In this document: positions 21,128-32,290 of the stretch, piece after piece
Position numbering within the stretch: the stretch's first letter is position 1
How the letters are laid out: every line of letters starts with the position of its first letter
NCBI GenBank assembly: GCA_037447655.1
Contig: JBBHKE010001710.1
Location: 1 to 52,190, forward strand
Reading direction: 5' to 3'
DNA length: 52,190 nucleotides
From: Zygnema cylindricum
Taxonomy: Eukaryota; Streptophyta; Zygnematophyceae; Zygnematales; Zygnemataceae
Notes under the pieces: model-generated
Told to the model about the DNA's origin: nothing
The model's database searches: none
The model's input: only the letters and a program-made list of their open reading frames with translations
Translations under genes and position numbers: made by a program

Positions 21128-22127
21128 TGTTGAAATCACTAGATTTAGGGAAGGTTTTTTCTAGGTCTTAATTAGGTAAAATAACTTAAAGAAAAAGCAC
21201 AGGTAGACTGCCTCCACCTTCTCTCTCTAGCCCCCATACTTGTTGTAGTCACTGAAGGAGAAATGGGGCGGTAGAGCCATGGCTGCCTCAGCTCCATAGG
21301 CAGGACTAAAGAGTTACCTAAGTTAATCTCAACAAAAAGGTTGAGTCCGGCAGGACTCGAACCTCCGACCGGTGGAGCAGAGCATGGCCGTCAGCCCTTA
21401 CCGGTCTATCATAGTAGTCCTTTAGATACATAGGGTTTGATAGCTATTTAAACATTAGCTAGGTCATTAATTCGTTCAACGGAATAATAAATTAATGACA
21501 TAGAAACTAGTTACTTTTTAGTGCTCACGAAACAAATGTACCGGACATATGTTATTTTGGACGGCGAGCATTAAAAGTCGGTTTGGATCTAACGGTCCGC
21601 ATCATCGCTGAGATCTCGGAATAGCCGCCTTAGCGGTTTTTGGACGTGACATGACCTATCGACACGTAACAAGATATCATTGGGAAGCGGGAATCCCGGA
21701 GAGCATGAGGACAAGTCCGAAGAAAAAAGACGTCCCCTCTATGGCCTTGTCCTACTCCAGCTGTATAGAAAAAACATCGGTCACAGTACCTTTTCTGTAC
21801 TATACAATCCTTTGATTGGTTCGTACATAAGTACATAGGGGTTGTGAGAGGAGTTTAGGACTTAGAGGATTGAAGAGGTAGTCGCCTCTCTCCCAACAAG
21901 CTTGTATAAATATAGGCATCTTTGCCATTTCATAATTAATCGCTTGGTTGGGTGTTTTTGTTGATAATTTTTGCTGTGGACTCAGGGGAGTCCGTACTCC
22001 ACGGCGGTGCAGTGAGATTGTCTATTAACCTGCTTGGGTAGCAGCAGTTCTAGTTAAAAGTGGGTTAGTCAAAAGCTATCTGGAGGCTTGCTCAATTTTG
22101 CAGTTCAATGGGGGACACAGAATTGCA
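21128..22127 (+). mobile_element. copia LTR, 1000 bp, A subfamily
   Basis: TGTTGAAATC to CAGAATTGCA. It resembles the 3' LTR of element A. It has a perfect antisense B box (21353-21363) with an A-box-like CCGGTAAGGGC, a clear TATAAATATA (21905-21914) and the hairpin GGACTC/GAGTCC. The flanking pentamers GTGAA and GCAAA agree at 3 of 5, so it may be an old solo LTR or the end of a deleted element. Sequence to its right is not copia internal sequence. Confidence 0.85.
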
Positions 22128-22886
22128 GCAAACAACAAGCAAACCACGCAAGCAAACCAATAGCTTGTGAGAGAAGGCTAAACAGTAATCCACTTGATAC
22201 GACGAGATAAAAAGTTAAAGGAAACTGGTTAGGCCTCGGCGTGAGCCACATAGATTAAATTGCAAGGCAGATTACAAAGAGAGGTGAGTGTGAGCTAGGT
22301 AGCAGAATGCTTAATGACAAGAGAAAATAGTCACTAAAACTATCCTGACAATTTCACAAGAAAAAAATGAAAGCAAAGGTCAAATCTTCCAAAATTAATT
22401 CCTGTGCTCTTCAAATTGTGAGCACAGAATTCTCCTTAAATTCACTAAGTACAAAGTCTACAACTGAGCGTCTAACCTATTCTTCATAGATGCGTTCAAT
22501 GTAGTCGTCTGCGCCTATTTTAGATTTTGGCCAATAGGCGACCGGAATCGTATGCCTTGCGTTACAAAATCTATAGCCTAAGGATAAAAAACCATACCCA
22601 CGCTACATGTGAATGCGTAAGACCTCCAAGGGTCCACGACTTAAAATGGACCAATCGCGTCGCCGTGAGCAATTTGAATCTGGCTCGTCCGTTCGTCTGC
22701 GTCTTTGGCGGCTTTTGATGCGCGTTCGAATTTGCGCTGGTCTTGACATCATTTTAAGTTTACGTTTTGGTTCACAAAAAGTCTGGATGACAACTTCAAA
22801 TTGTTCGCGTATATTCCGGCGTCTAACGAATGGATATACGAAACCAAATCTGCTCGCTGGTTTCATGACATCACCGGACACCTAGA
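22128..22886. other. Unclassified segment between an LTR and truncated element D
   Basis: No known domain. On the minus strand it begins TGTCCGGTGATGTCA at 22886 and has a T/C-rich end. That could fit a solo LTR of another family, but the far end has no clear CA and I found no target duplication. Open frames at 22603-22881 (minus) and 22613-22885 (plus) overlap each other and look like chance. Confidence 0.3.
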
Positions 22887-22899
22887 ACCTTCAAGTCAA

Positions 22900-23503
22900 C
22901 AGTTCCAACAAGACTTGTGGTTTCTACTCTACAATCTTCGTACTCTATCTCAACTGTTGGGATCTTTCTCAGTTTAGTGAACCACCGCTTATCTTTGCAC
23001 ATATGCATTGACGCCCTTAAGTTTATGATCCACCCATTCTCGGGTGGATCCCTCTTACCTCCGAAAGCACACTTTTGTCTCCGTGGAATGTCGACATGTT
23101 TTTCAGTGTTTTTCGGTTAAAGAAGAAGCTCCTCAAGCTCCTCTTCTGGTTCACTTTTTTCTTCTAATTTCTCATCATGAACTTAAGTCACGAAAGCCTT
23201 TTTCTTTTTTCCATCCCTTTAGGTTCCTTAACCATCTTTCAATCAAAGATCCGCAAGTTTGGCACAATCTGCCATAGAGTGTCCCGGTTTCTTGCAAGAG
23301 TGACATAATCCTCCTCGAGAAGTTCCTCTCCCCTGTCTATCAAATCTACCACCTCCTTGTCCTCTTCCACCAAAGTTTCGATAACGATCTTTCCCTCTCT
23401 CCTCATCACGCTTCCGCCAATGAGCTCCTACAAGCAATGCTTGAACACTTGGACTCCCTCTCCTAAGCTCTATGGTGCTTTCTTCCACTAAAATCATTCC
23501 CAC
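22900..23503 (-). pseudogene. gag 3' part and protease of element D
   Basis: The frame 23503-23243 includes GMILVEESTIELRRG and an intact zinc knuckle CHSCKKPGHSMADC (about 23260-23305). Further along, near 23030, the protease block reads IINLRAS. The catalytic Asp is Asn and the following Ser-Gly is Leu-Arg. FTKLRKIPTVEIEY follows. The region ends at the truncation near 22887. Confidence 0.8.
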
Positions 23504-24256
23504 TGTGTCATCTCAATTCCAATTGCTATTTCCTAAGTCCTACAATCGGTTTATTATATTCTCATACTCTTCAGGTAGTTTCATTATTAATGTTTTCACT
23601 CTTTGTCTCTCAGACCATGAGTTACCAACACTCTCTTACTCTCCAAACAATGCTCCTAAATCATTGCAATAATTATTCATACTTCCTCTTTTATAAGTAT
23701 AAGCTGCAATCTTATTTTCCGCCAACTGTTGTTGCTGCAATGATCCACTCTTATATTTGTTAACTAGTGATATCCTAATCTGAGATGAAGATTTGACATG
23801 CATAAGTGGAATGGCAATGCCATTTGTTACACCTTAAAGAATAAAGAGCTTAGCAACCTTGTCTTCGTAGTTCCACTTTTCATACTCTGATCTTTCGGTC
23901 TGAACCCTTGTCGTTGTTGCTGGTGGTGCTGCTGCCGCTATCGCCTTCGGCAATGGTGTCAATTGAGTTGCAACTCCTCCCTTTTCTCCTTCTATGACAA
24001 TCTCCTCTCATTCCTCATCTTCATCCTCGGTGATGGTGGCAGCTGTTCTACCAACTGTAGAGGCGGAGGTGCCAGAAAAACGTGTCCCTCCAAACCCAAG
24101 TGGAGGTGGGCATCGAATTTGTCCAAAAACTATGCCCCATTGATGCTTCTCAAATAGTTCTCCCTCCATCATCATTTCCCAATACAAAAATTCTGATCCA
24201 TCAAATATGGGCACCCTAGGGGGTGGGCCCATAACTTGAAATTTTGTGGTCTTCAT
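23504..24256 (-). pseudogene. gag 5' part of element D
   Basis: It starts at ATG 24256 in the LTR (MKTTKFQVMGPPPRVPIFDG) and is open for 82 codons to 24008, with MMMEGELF and IRCPPP as in element C. Beyond that it is broken by stops and indels, although the gag helix region can be followed (near 23880, and SERQRVKTLIMKLPEEYE-like sequence near 23580). Confidence 0.8.
24222..24236 (-). other. Primer-binding site of element D
   Basis: On the minus strand it reads AGTTATGGGCCCACC, one base different from the A and C sites (first G to A). It follows the LTR end AAAATTTCA directly. Confidence 0.8.
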
Positions 24257-25124
24257 TGACCCACAAAATGAGCAGCCTATGTTAAGCCTCTAGGATAATA
24301 TTTGCCCTTTCCAATTTCCTACTGAATAAGTGCCGCCTAGGCCCACAAATATTTTGACCACCCTCACCCCTATGAGGACAAGACTCCTTTGAGTCAAACG
24401 CAAAAAGAATCATTGAATTTGCTCCCCTGAGCAATAAGTTATGGCTGGTCAAAGATGACTTTTATAGTTACAAGCTCTCTTACACAGAGGTACCTAAATA
24501 TTACTAAGTCTTGGTCTGCCTACTCAAGACTATCTACTTCTAAACCCTAGTCCAATAGGAACACTATATAGTACAAGAAGGTACAATGGGCGATGTACTT
24601 ATTTTACGACCATTCTACGATAAGGACTACAAGGTGACAACCTGTCGAATTGGAAGCCATGGTTCCTCCTCCCATCTTCTCCGGTATCAAATAATGTGGC
24701 ACCGCGTGGCACCGCGTGACGCTATCTCCGTATGCCACCAAAAGCTCACTTCGTGTTGCGGCTATAATGTCGGCCTTCCGATCAAAACATATTTTACACG
24801 GTTCAGATTTGCGTACATGCATGAATTGCTCCTTTTCGTTAGTCTGCTTTTAAGTAGCTATAGCGCTAATGTTTATATATCTTCGAAACCCGTCACGTGT
24901 ATCGTTTCGATAACGCCTTAGTGGTTAAGAAGTACGACTATATAATGGTCCACAAACCCAAGTTCAAATGTGGATTAAGCAACATTTTAGTAAAATATCC
25001 TCTACTTCAAAATCTGCCACTTTCTAAATATGGCGGCAGCCTTGGCATGCCTTTAATCCTCACTATCTTTCTTTAAATTAAAACTAAAATAGGGAAGCGA
25101 ACTATTAATTACCTCTTTTCAACA
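24237..25124 (-). repeat. 5' LTR of element D (888 bp)
   Basis: TGTTGAAAAGAGG at 25124 to AATTTCA at 24237. The terminal stem is ATTTTGTG/CACAAAAT around the ATG at 24254-24256. The leader hairpins are GACTC/GAGTC and CCTCA/TGAGG (about 24364-24400). An antisense tRNA-like module lies at 24918-24971, with TTAGTGGTTAAG as A box and AGTTCAAATGT as B box. Confidence 0.88.
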
Positions 25125-25640
25125 GATAGGCTGAGGGAAATGAAGAAGCTAGGTGCATTAGAAGGCATTCAATTTGGAGATAATGAAATGATGCATGATT
25201 GTAGTGGCTGTGCCCAAGGTAAGGCTCACAGACTCCCCTTTCCCAAAACTGCCACGTATAGAGGTGATAAAGTACTAGATCTGGTCCACACAGATATCTG
25301 GGGACCAGCAAGAGTACCTTGGTTGGGGGGAAGAGGTATATGCTCACAATTACTGATGAGCCATGAACTGTGCTAATAACATAAAAAATAGAGTCCTCAC
25401 TACAGCCGTTAAAGAAATGACACCCTATGAGAGATGGTTTGGAAGGAAACCGAATATTTATCACTTGAAAGTATTTGGTATTCAAGTTTATAGTCTTCAC
25501 ATTGATAAGAAAAACTGGAAACTAGATGCTAAAGGGAAACTGACATATTTTGTGGGATATGATGAGGATGTCAAAGGATATAGAGTCTATAACTTAGTTA
25601 AACAAGATATCAATATAAATATATTAAGCCGAAGCTTTTC
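25125..25640 (+). pseudogene. copia integrase fragment E with core deletion
   Basis: It begins at the D insertion point in the pre-integrase region (REMKKLGALEGIQF, CSGCAQGKAHRLPFPK), then HTDIWGPARVP. At about 25352 it jumps from the start of TDDWSR directly to AMNCAN, so the catalytic core between the first and later acidic residues (about 320 bp in element A) is deleted. KNRVLTTAVKEMTPYERWFGRKP and VGYDEDVKGYRVYNL follow. It is probably the continuation of element C, given that C breaks off a few dozen codons upstream, but this is inference. Confidence 0.8.
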
Positions 25641-26610
25641 CAATACAATCTCTCACTCTTACTAATCCAACTCACTCAGATTCTAACTCTCATTGATCAC
25701 ATTTTCTTCACTTATATCTCACTCCTTATACTCACAATCACTCACACTAAACACATTTTGATAATTGATAGATATTTCCTAACTCTACTCACTCACTAAA
25801 TACTCACTACCATAATAAATAACAAATACATCTGAAATCAATACATAGCAAACAGTCCCTAAACATAACGACCAGATGCACTCTGAGTGCGCCTGCCATA
25901 GCCTGCAGCAATAAGTTACCTCTACTCTGACAAATCTCCTCTCTGTGAACTGAGCAAAATGTAGCATGATCGTTGCAGGATCGTAACAAGATCGGCCGTA
26001 CAAAAGTATTGCCGCTTCGTCGTACAAATAGAGTATTCCCGCGGACGAACAGATCGCGTCACGCTTCGCGAACATGAAATATTTCACGGACGCCAAATCG
26101 CGCTTCGCGAACCAACATTTCTTCGAAATCGTCTCACGTCCGATTCGTACAATTGAATTGACAAGTGCCGTACCGAACATAGATGTGAACCGACACATGT
26201 ATCGAAAAAACTAAAACATAACTGACGCGAACCAAACAAAACATTTGACGGCGCGATTTCGGCCGACGCCGATTCGCCCAATATCCTAACACAAATTGAT
26301 GCGGGGAAAAATAACATGGAAAGCCCCTTGAAGTTGTAACACATTAGTCTTCCTACAAGACAATACTAGATTCCCCCCAAAGAAAAATGGCGAGCACCTT
26401 TAGTAGGCTTCGAGATAGTAGCAAGGCGAGCTGGTACCAAAAGTGGGAATTTTGCGTGTGGCCATGCCAACCAAGAAGCAGTTATAAACAGCAAAATCAA
26501 AAGTTTACGATGTTTTTTTTGGAGGGAAAACATATCGCGTGAAAGCCCGTATACCACCCCGGAGTGTAACCTAACCGAGAGATGAGGGAACTTGAACAAC
26601 GCTTACAAAA
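25641..26610. other. Interval with no recognised gene
   Basis: Its first 160 bp are rich in ACTCAC/CTCACT motifs. Minus-strand frames near 25785-26599 show no known domain. Confidence 0.4.
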
Positions 26611-26619
26611 CCTAAAACC

Positions 26620-26790
26620 GGCCTAAAAAACGGACCAAATATGCCCTCTGAAAACGGTCTGTAAAACGGGACTAAAAAAATATAAAAACGGTATAAAAAA
26701 CCGTGTGAAAACGGTCTAAAAATGATCTAAAAACGGTGTAAAAAACAGTCTTAAAAACGGTCCAAAAAAGGCCCAGAATTTTCAGACCGT
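26620..26790. repeat. Degenerate AAAACGGT-type tandem array
   Basis: About a dozen irregular repeats of AAAAACGGTNTAAAAA, 11-18 bp apart. Confidence 0.65.
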
Positions 26791-26814
26791 CCCGGGGATA
26801 ACACGTACAGTTGA

Positions 26815-26995
26815 CCGTACATTTATCTTTACTGTCCGTACAGTTATTGCCGATAGTTATCGATATCGCTGTTATTATCGGTAAATTTATCGGCGATAGC
26901 ACCGATAGCGATATATCGTGCCAATATATCGATTATCGGAAACTCGAAAAAAGGCTCCTATTGGTTATCGGCATATCCTTACCAATACACAACAC
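26815..26995. mobile_element. End of a hAT-like element related to 9240-10172
   Basis: The reverse complement from 26995 (GTGTTGTGTATTGG, ATATATTGGCACGATATATCG, GATAAATGTACGG) follows 9242-9440 in order. No partner end was found to the left, so it looks truncated. Confidence 0.6.
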
Positions 26996-28120
26996 AAATA
27001 TATATTATTATTTTGTTTGCATCGTTTCCATAAAGTACGGTCGTGCTTTTGTCCTTCAACTTTTTTTGTCCCGTATATCGTTTCGCTGTCTGTCGCCGTT
27101 TCCTCCGCCGTAAATGCTGTTTGTACAAAATTGTACAATTACAGTGTACAATTACCTTTTATCGTACGGATGTGTACCAGATCGTCAATAAAACATTATT
27201 TTTAATTTTACCATAGTAGAAAGGCGACCGTACATTCCGACAAGTTGGGAGACAAAAACCAAATCCGAACGCATGGATGTAAAGTTACAGAGTCAGTGAC
27301 GTCAGCATTGAAACATAACACAAAAAACAAAATGTCTGCAACGTCACAAAAAATAACAGCGTCTACCAAAGTCACAAAAACCACTGTACCTTAGCGTCTT
27401 CAAATGTCACGTTTTTTTAGTGATGACTTTTGTTTTCGGACATTTGAATTCCAGCAAAACGTGTACGGAGAATCTTTGATAAACGACAAAAAATTCTCGT
27501 GACGTTATGGCTGCTTCGGGAGGTGGTTCGCCCGTATTACCCGTTTCTGGTACAATATTTGTCCTTTTGGTACTTTTTGTCCTCTTTAGGGTTTTGACAG
27601 TTATGTGTAAAGCTTAACTGTCACCGACCCGTTTTCGATCTGCGAGGTAATCCGTACGAATACAGAACCTGTTTCAGTTTAGCCTACGGAAAACTGTCAC
27701 ACGTGTCTGTCATCCACCGTACCTGGAACTGTACGAAAGGAAGTGAGAAACCGGTTTTGGCTGTTCTACGTTCAAACAGTAAACTGACAAGATTTTTGTC
27801 GTCATCTGACAAAAACATATTAAAAAATTTAATTTTGTGCCTCACTGGATATAATATATAATATGTTTTGATATTTGTATCTGGAAGAGAATTTACTGCC
27901 ATACGGTAATGACAATTGCGGTTATGACACGTACGGTTATGACACGTGGTCATACGTGTAAATTACAGAATTTATTTCCCTAGGGTTTTATTTTGCTTCG
28001 GCGTTGACCGCAAAATGTACTATGACTTTTTAAGCCGTACAAAGGTACAAAATTTTATTTGAGGGGAGCTCATCGGACGGTTGAAGTAAGCCACGTGTTC
28101 CAGAATCTGTCAGTTTGGAA
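26996..28120. other. Interval with no recognised gene
   Basis: Intermediate base composition with many CGTAC and GTACGG words. Short open frames only (for example 27684-27953 minus), without motifs. Confidence 0.4.
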
Positions 28121-28850
28121 GGAGAATAGATAGCCGTACATCCTAAGATACCTCTACCGTACGGTATGAAAGATCATGGATAAGATGATATCTTGTAGAG
28201 ACTTTAAATTTCAAGGTGATGATAAAAGGACAAAAATTATCTAAATTTTTAGGGTTTACTAGGGCTTTGTAGAGTTTTTTAGGATTTTCTAGGGTTTTTA
28301 GAATATTTTTTTGAATTTTTTGTGGTCCCTACAACCGTACCCGTTAACTTCTATGGTAACAGAAAACTCGAAACCAAAGTACTTTAGCACTTTAACTAGT
28401 GTGACATTATGTCGATTTTCCATACGACAAAACGTAACGCACATAAAAAATCGAGCAATTTAGTTTTTTACGGTAATGATGAACAATGTCCTTAAGTGCG
28501 GTTTTCACTGAAATCTGTTTCGCCCTTAAGCGTTAAGAGTTTGCCTAATAAGTCAAAAATAGTGAGAAAAGCCCTAATAAGTTAAAATTTCCAGATTTCC
28601 GTACAGTCACACTGAAATCTGTTTCAATGTCGGGACCTAAAGCGTTAAGAGTTCGCCGAATTAAGTTTGGGCATTTTTCCGGAAGAACTCGATCAAGTTA
28701 CAGATACGACAAAGAAGCAGATTCCCTACTTGTAATTTTTCGTACCGATTATTTAAAATCGACGGCCAGATATGGCCCACGTAAATCCGGCGGCGACAGT
28801 ACGGCAGATGATACTCCCCGCCGTCACAGTCGGGCGACGACCTAGAATTT

Positions 28851-28942
28851 CCGTACATGAACCTTTTCGTACACTAACCTTTTCGTACAGTTCCCTTTCG
28901 TACATTAATATTTCGTACATTAGTATTCCGTACATTAACCGC
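28851..28942. repeat. Short tandem TTTCGTACATTAA array
   Basis: About six degenerate units around CGTACATTAA, 14-17 bp apart. Confidence 0.65.
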
Positions 28943-29028
28943 CGACGTTCTTTCCCACGAACGTTGACGGATTTCGTATCCTTCCAAAAATTAACTGCCA
29001 CAGATCCCGTCATTATATTCCCGGTTTC

Positions 29029-29282
29029 TACCTCTCTCTCTTCTCATCCCCGCACTCCCTCACTCCCTCATTCACCATTCGCCACTCTCCCTTCCTATCT
29101 CTCTCTCTCTTTCTTTCTCTCTTTCTAGTGTTCTCCCGCTCTCCCTCTCTCTCTTACTCTCTCTCTCTACCTCACACACTCTCTCTCTCTCTCCCTCTTT
29201 CTCCTACGCTCTCTTTGTCCTTCATCTTTCTTTCTTCCCTCCCTCCCTCCCTCTCTCTCTATCTCTCTCCCTCTTCCCTATC
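29029..29282 (+). repeat. Pyrimidine-rich island
   Basis: Nearly pure C/T with CTCTCT and CCCT runs. Open frames here are compositional. Confidence 0.85.
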
Positions 29283-29284
29283 CC

Positions 29285-29494
29285 ATGTCCCTCAAAACTG
29301 TACTGGAAGTCGGTCTCCCTCCTTTTATCTTTTCCCTCCAGACATTTTTTGTCCTTTTGCTAATCGCACGTGTCATCCTCCCCAAAAAAACTCTCTCCTC
29401 TCCAAACCTCCGCCGAACCTCTCGCCGAACCTCCCATCTTGACCAAATCCGAACCTACCCCAAGTCTACCTCTTTCCTTCCCTCGTTTTCCTAA
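29285..29494 (+). CDS. Small hydrophobic ORF, possible distant relative of the 29932 ORF
   Basis: 69 codons. The part KTVLEVGLPPFIFSLQTF followed by a hydrophobic stretch and ARVIL lines up with MVLEMALATGVPMVFASFQT and its hydrophobic continuation, allowing a four-residue gap. It would be one membrane helix near the N terminus with a Ser/Pro/Arg-rich tail. It directly follows a pyrimidine island, so chance hydrophobicity from T/C-rich DNA is a concern. Copy 2 has no clear equivalent because its island is expanded. Confidence 0.25.
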   Translation: MSLKTVLEVGLPPFIFSLQTFFVLLLIARVILPKKTLSSPNLRRTSRRTSHLDQIRTYPKSTSFLPSFS

Positions 29495-29616
29495 CTTTCA
29501 TTTTGGGGACCCCAGAATCTGTAAAACCCCCTTTTTTTTTTATTTCCCATTTTACACATATTTTAAATATCCCATTTTTTAGGAGATTCCCCGGCTTAGC
29601 CTGAATTGATCTCAGT

Positions 29617-29698
29617 TGACCAAAGTTGACTTCAGTTGACCCAAGTTGACTTCAGTTGACCCAAGTTGACTTCAGTTGACCCAAGTTGACTTCAGTTC
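29617..29698. repeat. Tandem array of a 20-bp TTGACTTCAGTTGACCCAAG unit
   Basis: About four near-perfect units. The related array at 39743-39826 in copy 2 is more diverged. Confidence 0.85.
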
Positions 29699-29931
29699 AG
29701 TTAGCCTCAAAAGATTTTTGAACCGAAAATAGTTCGAACTCCGTCAATACCTATTACATTTCTATCGATTTCTATTTATTTTCCGCGAATTTCGGTCCAT
29801 TTTTATGACATTTTGGGTCATTTTTTAACATTTCTCTCAGTTTCTTTCTTTTGATTCTAGCGTATTTTGATTTATTTCAGTTTGGTTTTCAGTTAATTTC
29901 AGTTACAAAATAGTTACAAAACAGTTACAAA

Positions 29932-30150
29932 ATGGTGCTGGAAATGGCTCTTGCGACGGGCGTTCCGATGGTTTTCGCTTCCTTTCAAACATTTCTTACC
30001 TTCTCTATGATGGCGCAAGCGATCACTCTAACGGAGGAGCAAAAAAGAAGGAGAAATAATTTGCTAAAGGAAACTCAAAAGGAAACACCAAGAGAAGCTC
30101 CAACGAAAACGCTAACGGAAGAGTTGAAGGTGGAAACATGTGAAGCGTAG
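29932..30150 (+). CDS. Conserved small membrane-type ORF, copy 1 (72 aa), function unknown
   Basis: ATG in a good plant context (AAAATGG) after three CAGTTACAAAA repeats. Residues 1-33 (beginning MVLEMALATGVPMVF) are hydrophobic enough for a signal anchor or one membrane helix and are identical to the copy at 40301 except for E4 to D. After that the protein is hydrophilic, with TEEQKRRRNN and a Thr/Glu/Pro-rich tail ending VETCEA. Only the head is conserved. The tail diverges and shortens. No family is recognised. It may be a first exon rather than a whole gene, but I found no conserved downstream exon. Confidence 0.45.
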   Translation: MVLEMALATGVPMVFASFQTFLTFSMMAQAITLTEEQKRRRNNLLKETQKETPREAPTKTLTEELKVETCEA

Positions 30151-30869
30151 GCTTTTTGGGGATGAAATAATTAAGTTTGGGAAGAAAAGAGGTAGAGAAA
30201 GAAGATGGTTGGTGGAAAAGGAATGGTGGGGGAAAAATAGTGTGTTGGAATAAAATGGCTAGAAGGGAAGAAAAGTGGTTGGAGGAGAAAGGAATGGTTG
30301 GGAAGTAGAAATTTTAGTTATGGTTATATTTTACATTTGTAAAATTTTGAAAATCTAAGATTTGTGTTAGATTTGTGTTAGATTGGATGAAACCAAAGTG
30401 CGAAGAATATTATAAATTGTTACAATATGTGTAAATTATTACAGAAAATAATGTGGGCAAATTTATTTTCTGCACGGAAGAGTACAATACATTGTGAGGA
30501 TTAATTTGAAGAAATTATAGAATAAGATGAGACGAAAAATTCAGATAGAAAATATGCTGATTGAAATATGTTAACGGGATTACATTATTATTTTAGGATG
30601 AAAACTGGAAAAAAACGTCATCGAAGAACGGGAAATCAGATCGAATCGAGGTTTTTATGTTGGATTAAAAATTGATGGATTTGAGTAATCCTTAAATGTA
30701 TTAATTTTCCGAAATAAATAAACGGTGCATCAAAAATGAAATTTAAAATATAATTTTTTCGACTTCTTTTTCCATTGTTATTTTTTTCTTTTGTTCTTTT
30801 GGAGATGAGATATTTGAAAAATGAAGTGTTTATGTTTAAGTCATTTTCTGATTCCCCACATCTCTCCCT

Positions 30870-31275
30870 CACTCTTACCCCTCTATCCCCTTACCCACTC
30901 CTCTTTCTCCCCTTCCTCCCTCTCCCTCTCCCTTTCACCCTTTCCCGTTCACCTCTCCCTCCCTCCTCTCCTCTCCTCCCTCTACCCTGTCCCTCTCGTC
31001 TCCCCCTTTTCCTCTCCCTTTCCGCTTCCTGCCCCCACTCCCTTCCTTCCACTCTCTCACCCTTTCTTGTTCAACTCCGATTCCTTCTTCTTCCTTCGCC
31101 CTCTCACCTTGCCACGCTCAAGCTTTCTACCTATCATTTCCCTTCTCCCACTCCCCCTCTCCCCCTCTCTCCCTTCTTCTCCCTCTCTCCCCCCTGCCCC
31201 GTCCCTCTCCTGCTTGTTCCACTACCTCTCCTCACCCCAATCTTCCCCTGTCTGTCTCCTTTCGTTCTTCCCCTT
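30870..31275 (+). repeat. Pyrimidine-rich island
   Basis: CTCCC/CTCTC-rich. It corresponds to 41425-41790 in copy 2. The open frames are compositional. Confidence 0.8.
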
Positions 31276-31459
31276 TTAAATAGATGTGTGAAAGGGTCTT
31301 TTAAGGTTTTTAGGGCACTTTGCTACAGCCATTTTTGGATGTATATTCAGTTTTTCCTAAGAAAAAAAACAAAAAAATAAAAATAATAACTAGTGAACAT
31401 ATTATTATGTATATAATTTTTTTTGACAAGGGTATTGATTTTTAACTCGGATATACATT

Positions 31460-31950
31460 TCCATGACATTTCTCTCTCTCTTTCTCCAACTCCCTCCCTC
31501 CTTTCCGCATTCTCACTCTCCCCCCCTCTCTCTTAATACATTTTCCCTCCTATCTCCCTTCCTTTGTCACACGCTTCCTCTCTCCCTTTCACCGCCTCCC
31601 TCTCTGTCCCTATCCTTTCCTCTCTCTCTCTCTCTCTTCTACTCTCCCTCACCTTGTCGTCCTTTCCCTCTCTACCTCCCCGTCCTATCCTTCCTCCCCC
31701 CTTCTCTCCTCTTGTCCCTCTCCTTCTCCTGGACATCTCTGCACACTGTACCTTCGTTCCTCTTTCCTTTTCTCCCCTTCTCATCCTCTCCTCATCTCTC
31801 CTAATCTCTCTCTTTACCTCCCTCCCGCCTCCCTCTGTTTTTCATAACTCTCTCGCCTACCTTCATTTTCTTTCTCCCTCTCGGCCTTATCTCTTCATCA
31901 CTTTTGCCCCCACCAGTCTCTTTTTTCTCCCTCTCCCTCTCCCTCTCCCG
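31460..31950 (+). repeat. Pyrimidine-rich island
   Basis: CTCTCC-rich. Copy 2 has a shorter equivalent at about 42040-42175. Confidence 0.8.
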
Positions 31951-32190
31951 CTTGAAATTTTAATTTGTTGGAAGCAGATTTTAAGCTATTTTTATGCTAA
32001 AATTTTCTGTTTCATAAAAAAAATCAAAATTGTTTTTGAAATTTTGGATTCTAGTGTGAAATTTTGACCTATTGGATGAGAATTCCTCCCATAAAATGAA
32101 TTATAAGGAATTGATAATTACACGAGTTTCAAACTTTCAATGGACCAAACTAACACGAACCGTCATGAGTCGCGACTGAGCCGATTCTAG

Positions 32191-32290
32191 CGATCCGATG
32201 CGATCCTATGCGATCCGATGCGATCCTATGAGATCCGATGCGATCCTATGCAATCCGATGCGATCTTATGCGATCCGATGCGATTCGGGA
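32191..32290. repeat. Tandem array CGATCCGATG / CGATCCTATG
   Basis: Ten consecutive 10-bp units forming about five 20-bp repeats, with few substitutions. It ends 4 bp before the 8-bp target duplication of the hAT MITE. Confidence 0.95.

Larger units (their letters stand above)
22887..25124 (-). mobile_element. Ty1/copia element D, truncated after protease
   Basis: Minus-strand 5' LTR (25124-24237, 888 bp), PBS, gag and protease. It is cut off at about 22887, inside the sequence just after the protease. LTR start and gag closely match element C, so C and D belong to one subfamily. D is inserted next to GATAG at the edge of integrase fragment E. Confidence 0.85.
28130..31960 (+). repeat. Duplicated segment, copy 1
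   Basis: It is colinear with 37870-42180. Shared order: AGCCGTACAT/ACCGTACGGT block, first pyrimidine island, CTCCGCCGAACCTC, TTGACTTCAG array, GTTACAAAA repeats with the small ORF, the AATACATTG.GAGGATTA block, second pyrimidine island, AT-rich spacer, third pyrimidine island. Outer limits are approximate. There are no clear LTR or inverted-repeat ends, so a segmental duplication or an uncharacterised repeat is possible. Confidence 0.75.

Noticed and set aside
28627-28845. 72-codon plus-strand frame and its antisense partners
   Set aside because: No motif, not kept in the homologous part of copy 2.
32191-32290. CRISPR-like array
   Set aside because: Units are contiguous 10-mers without spacers, in a eukaryotic repeat region.
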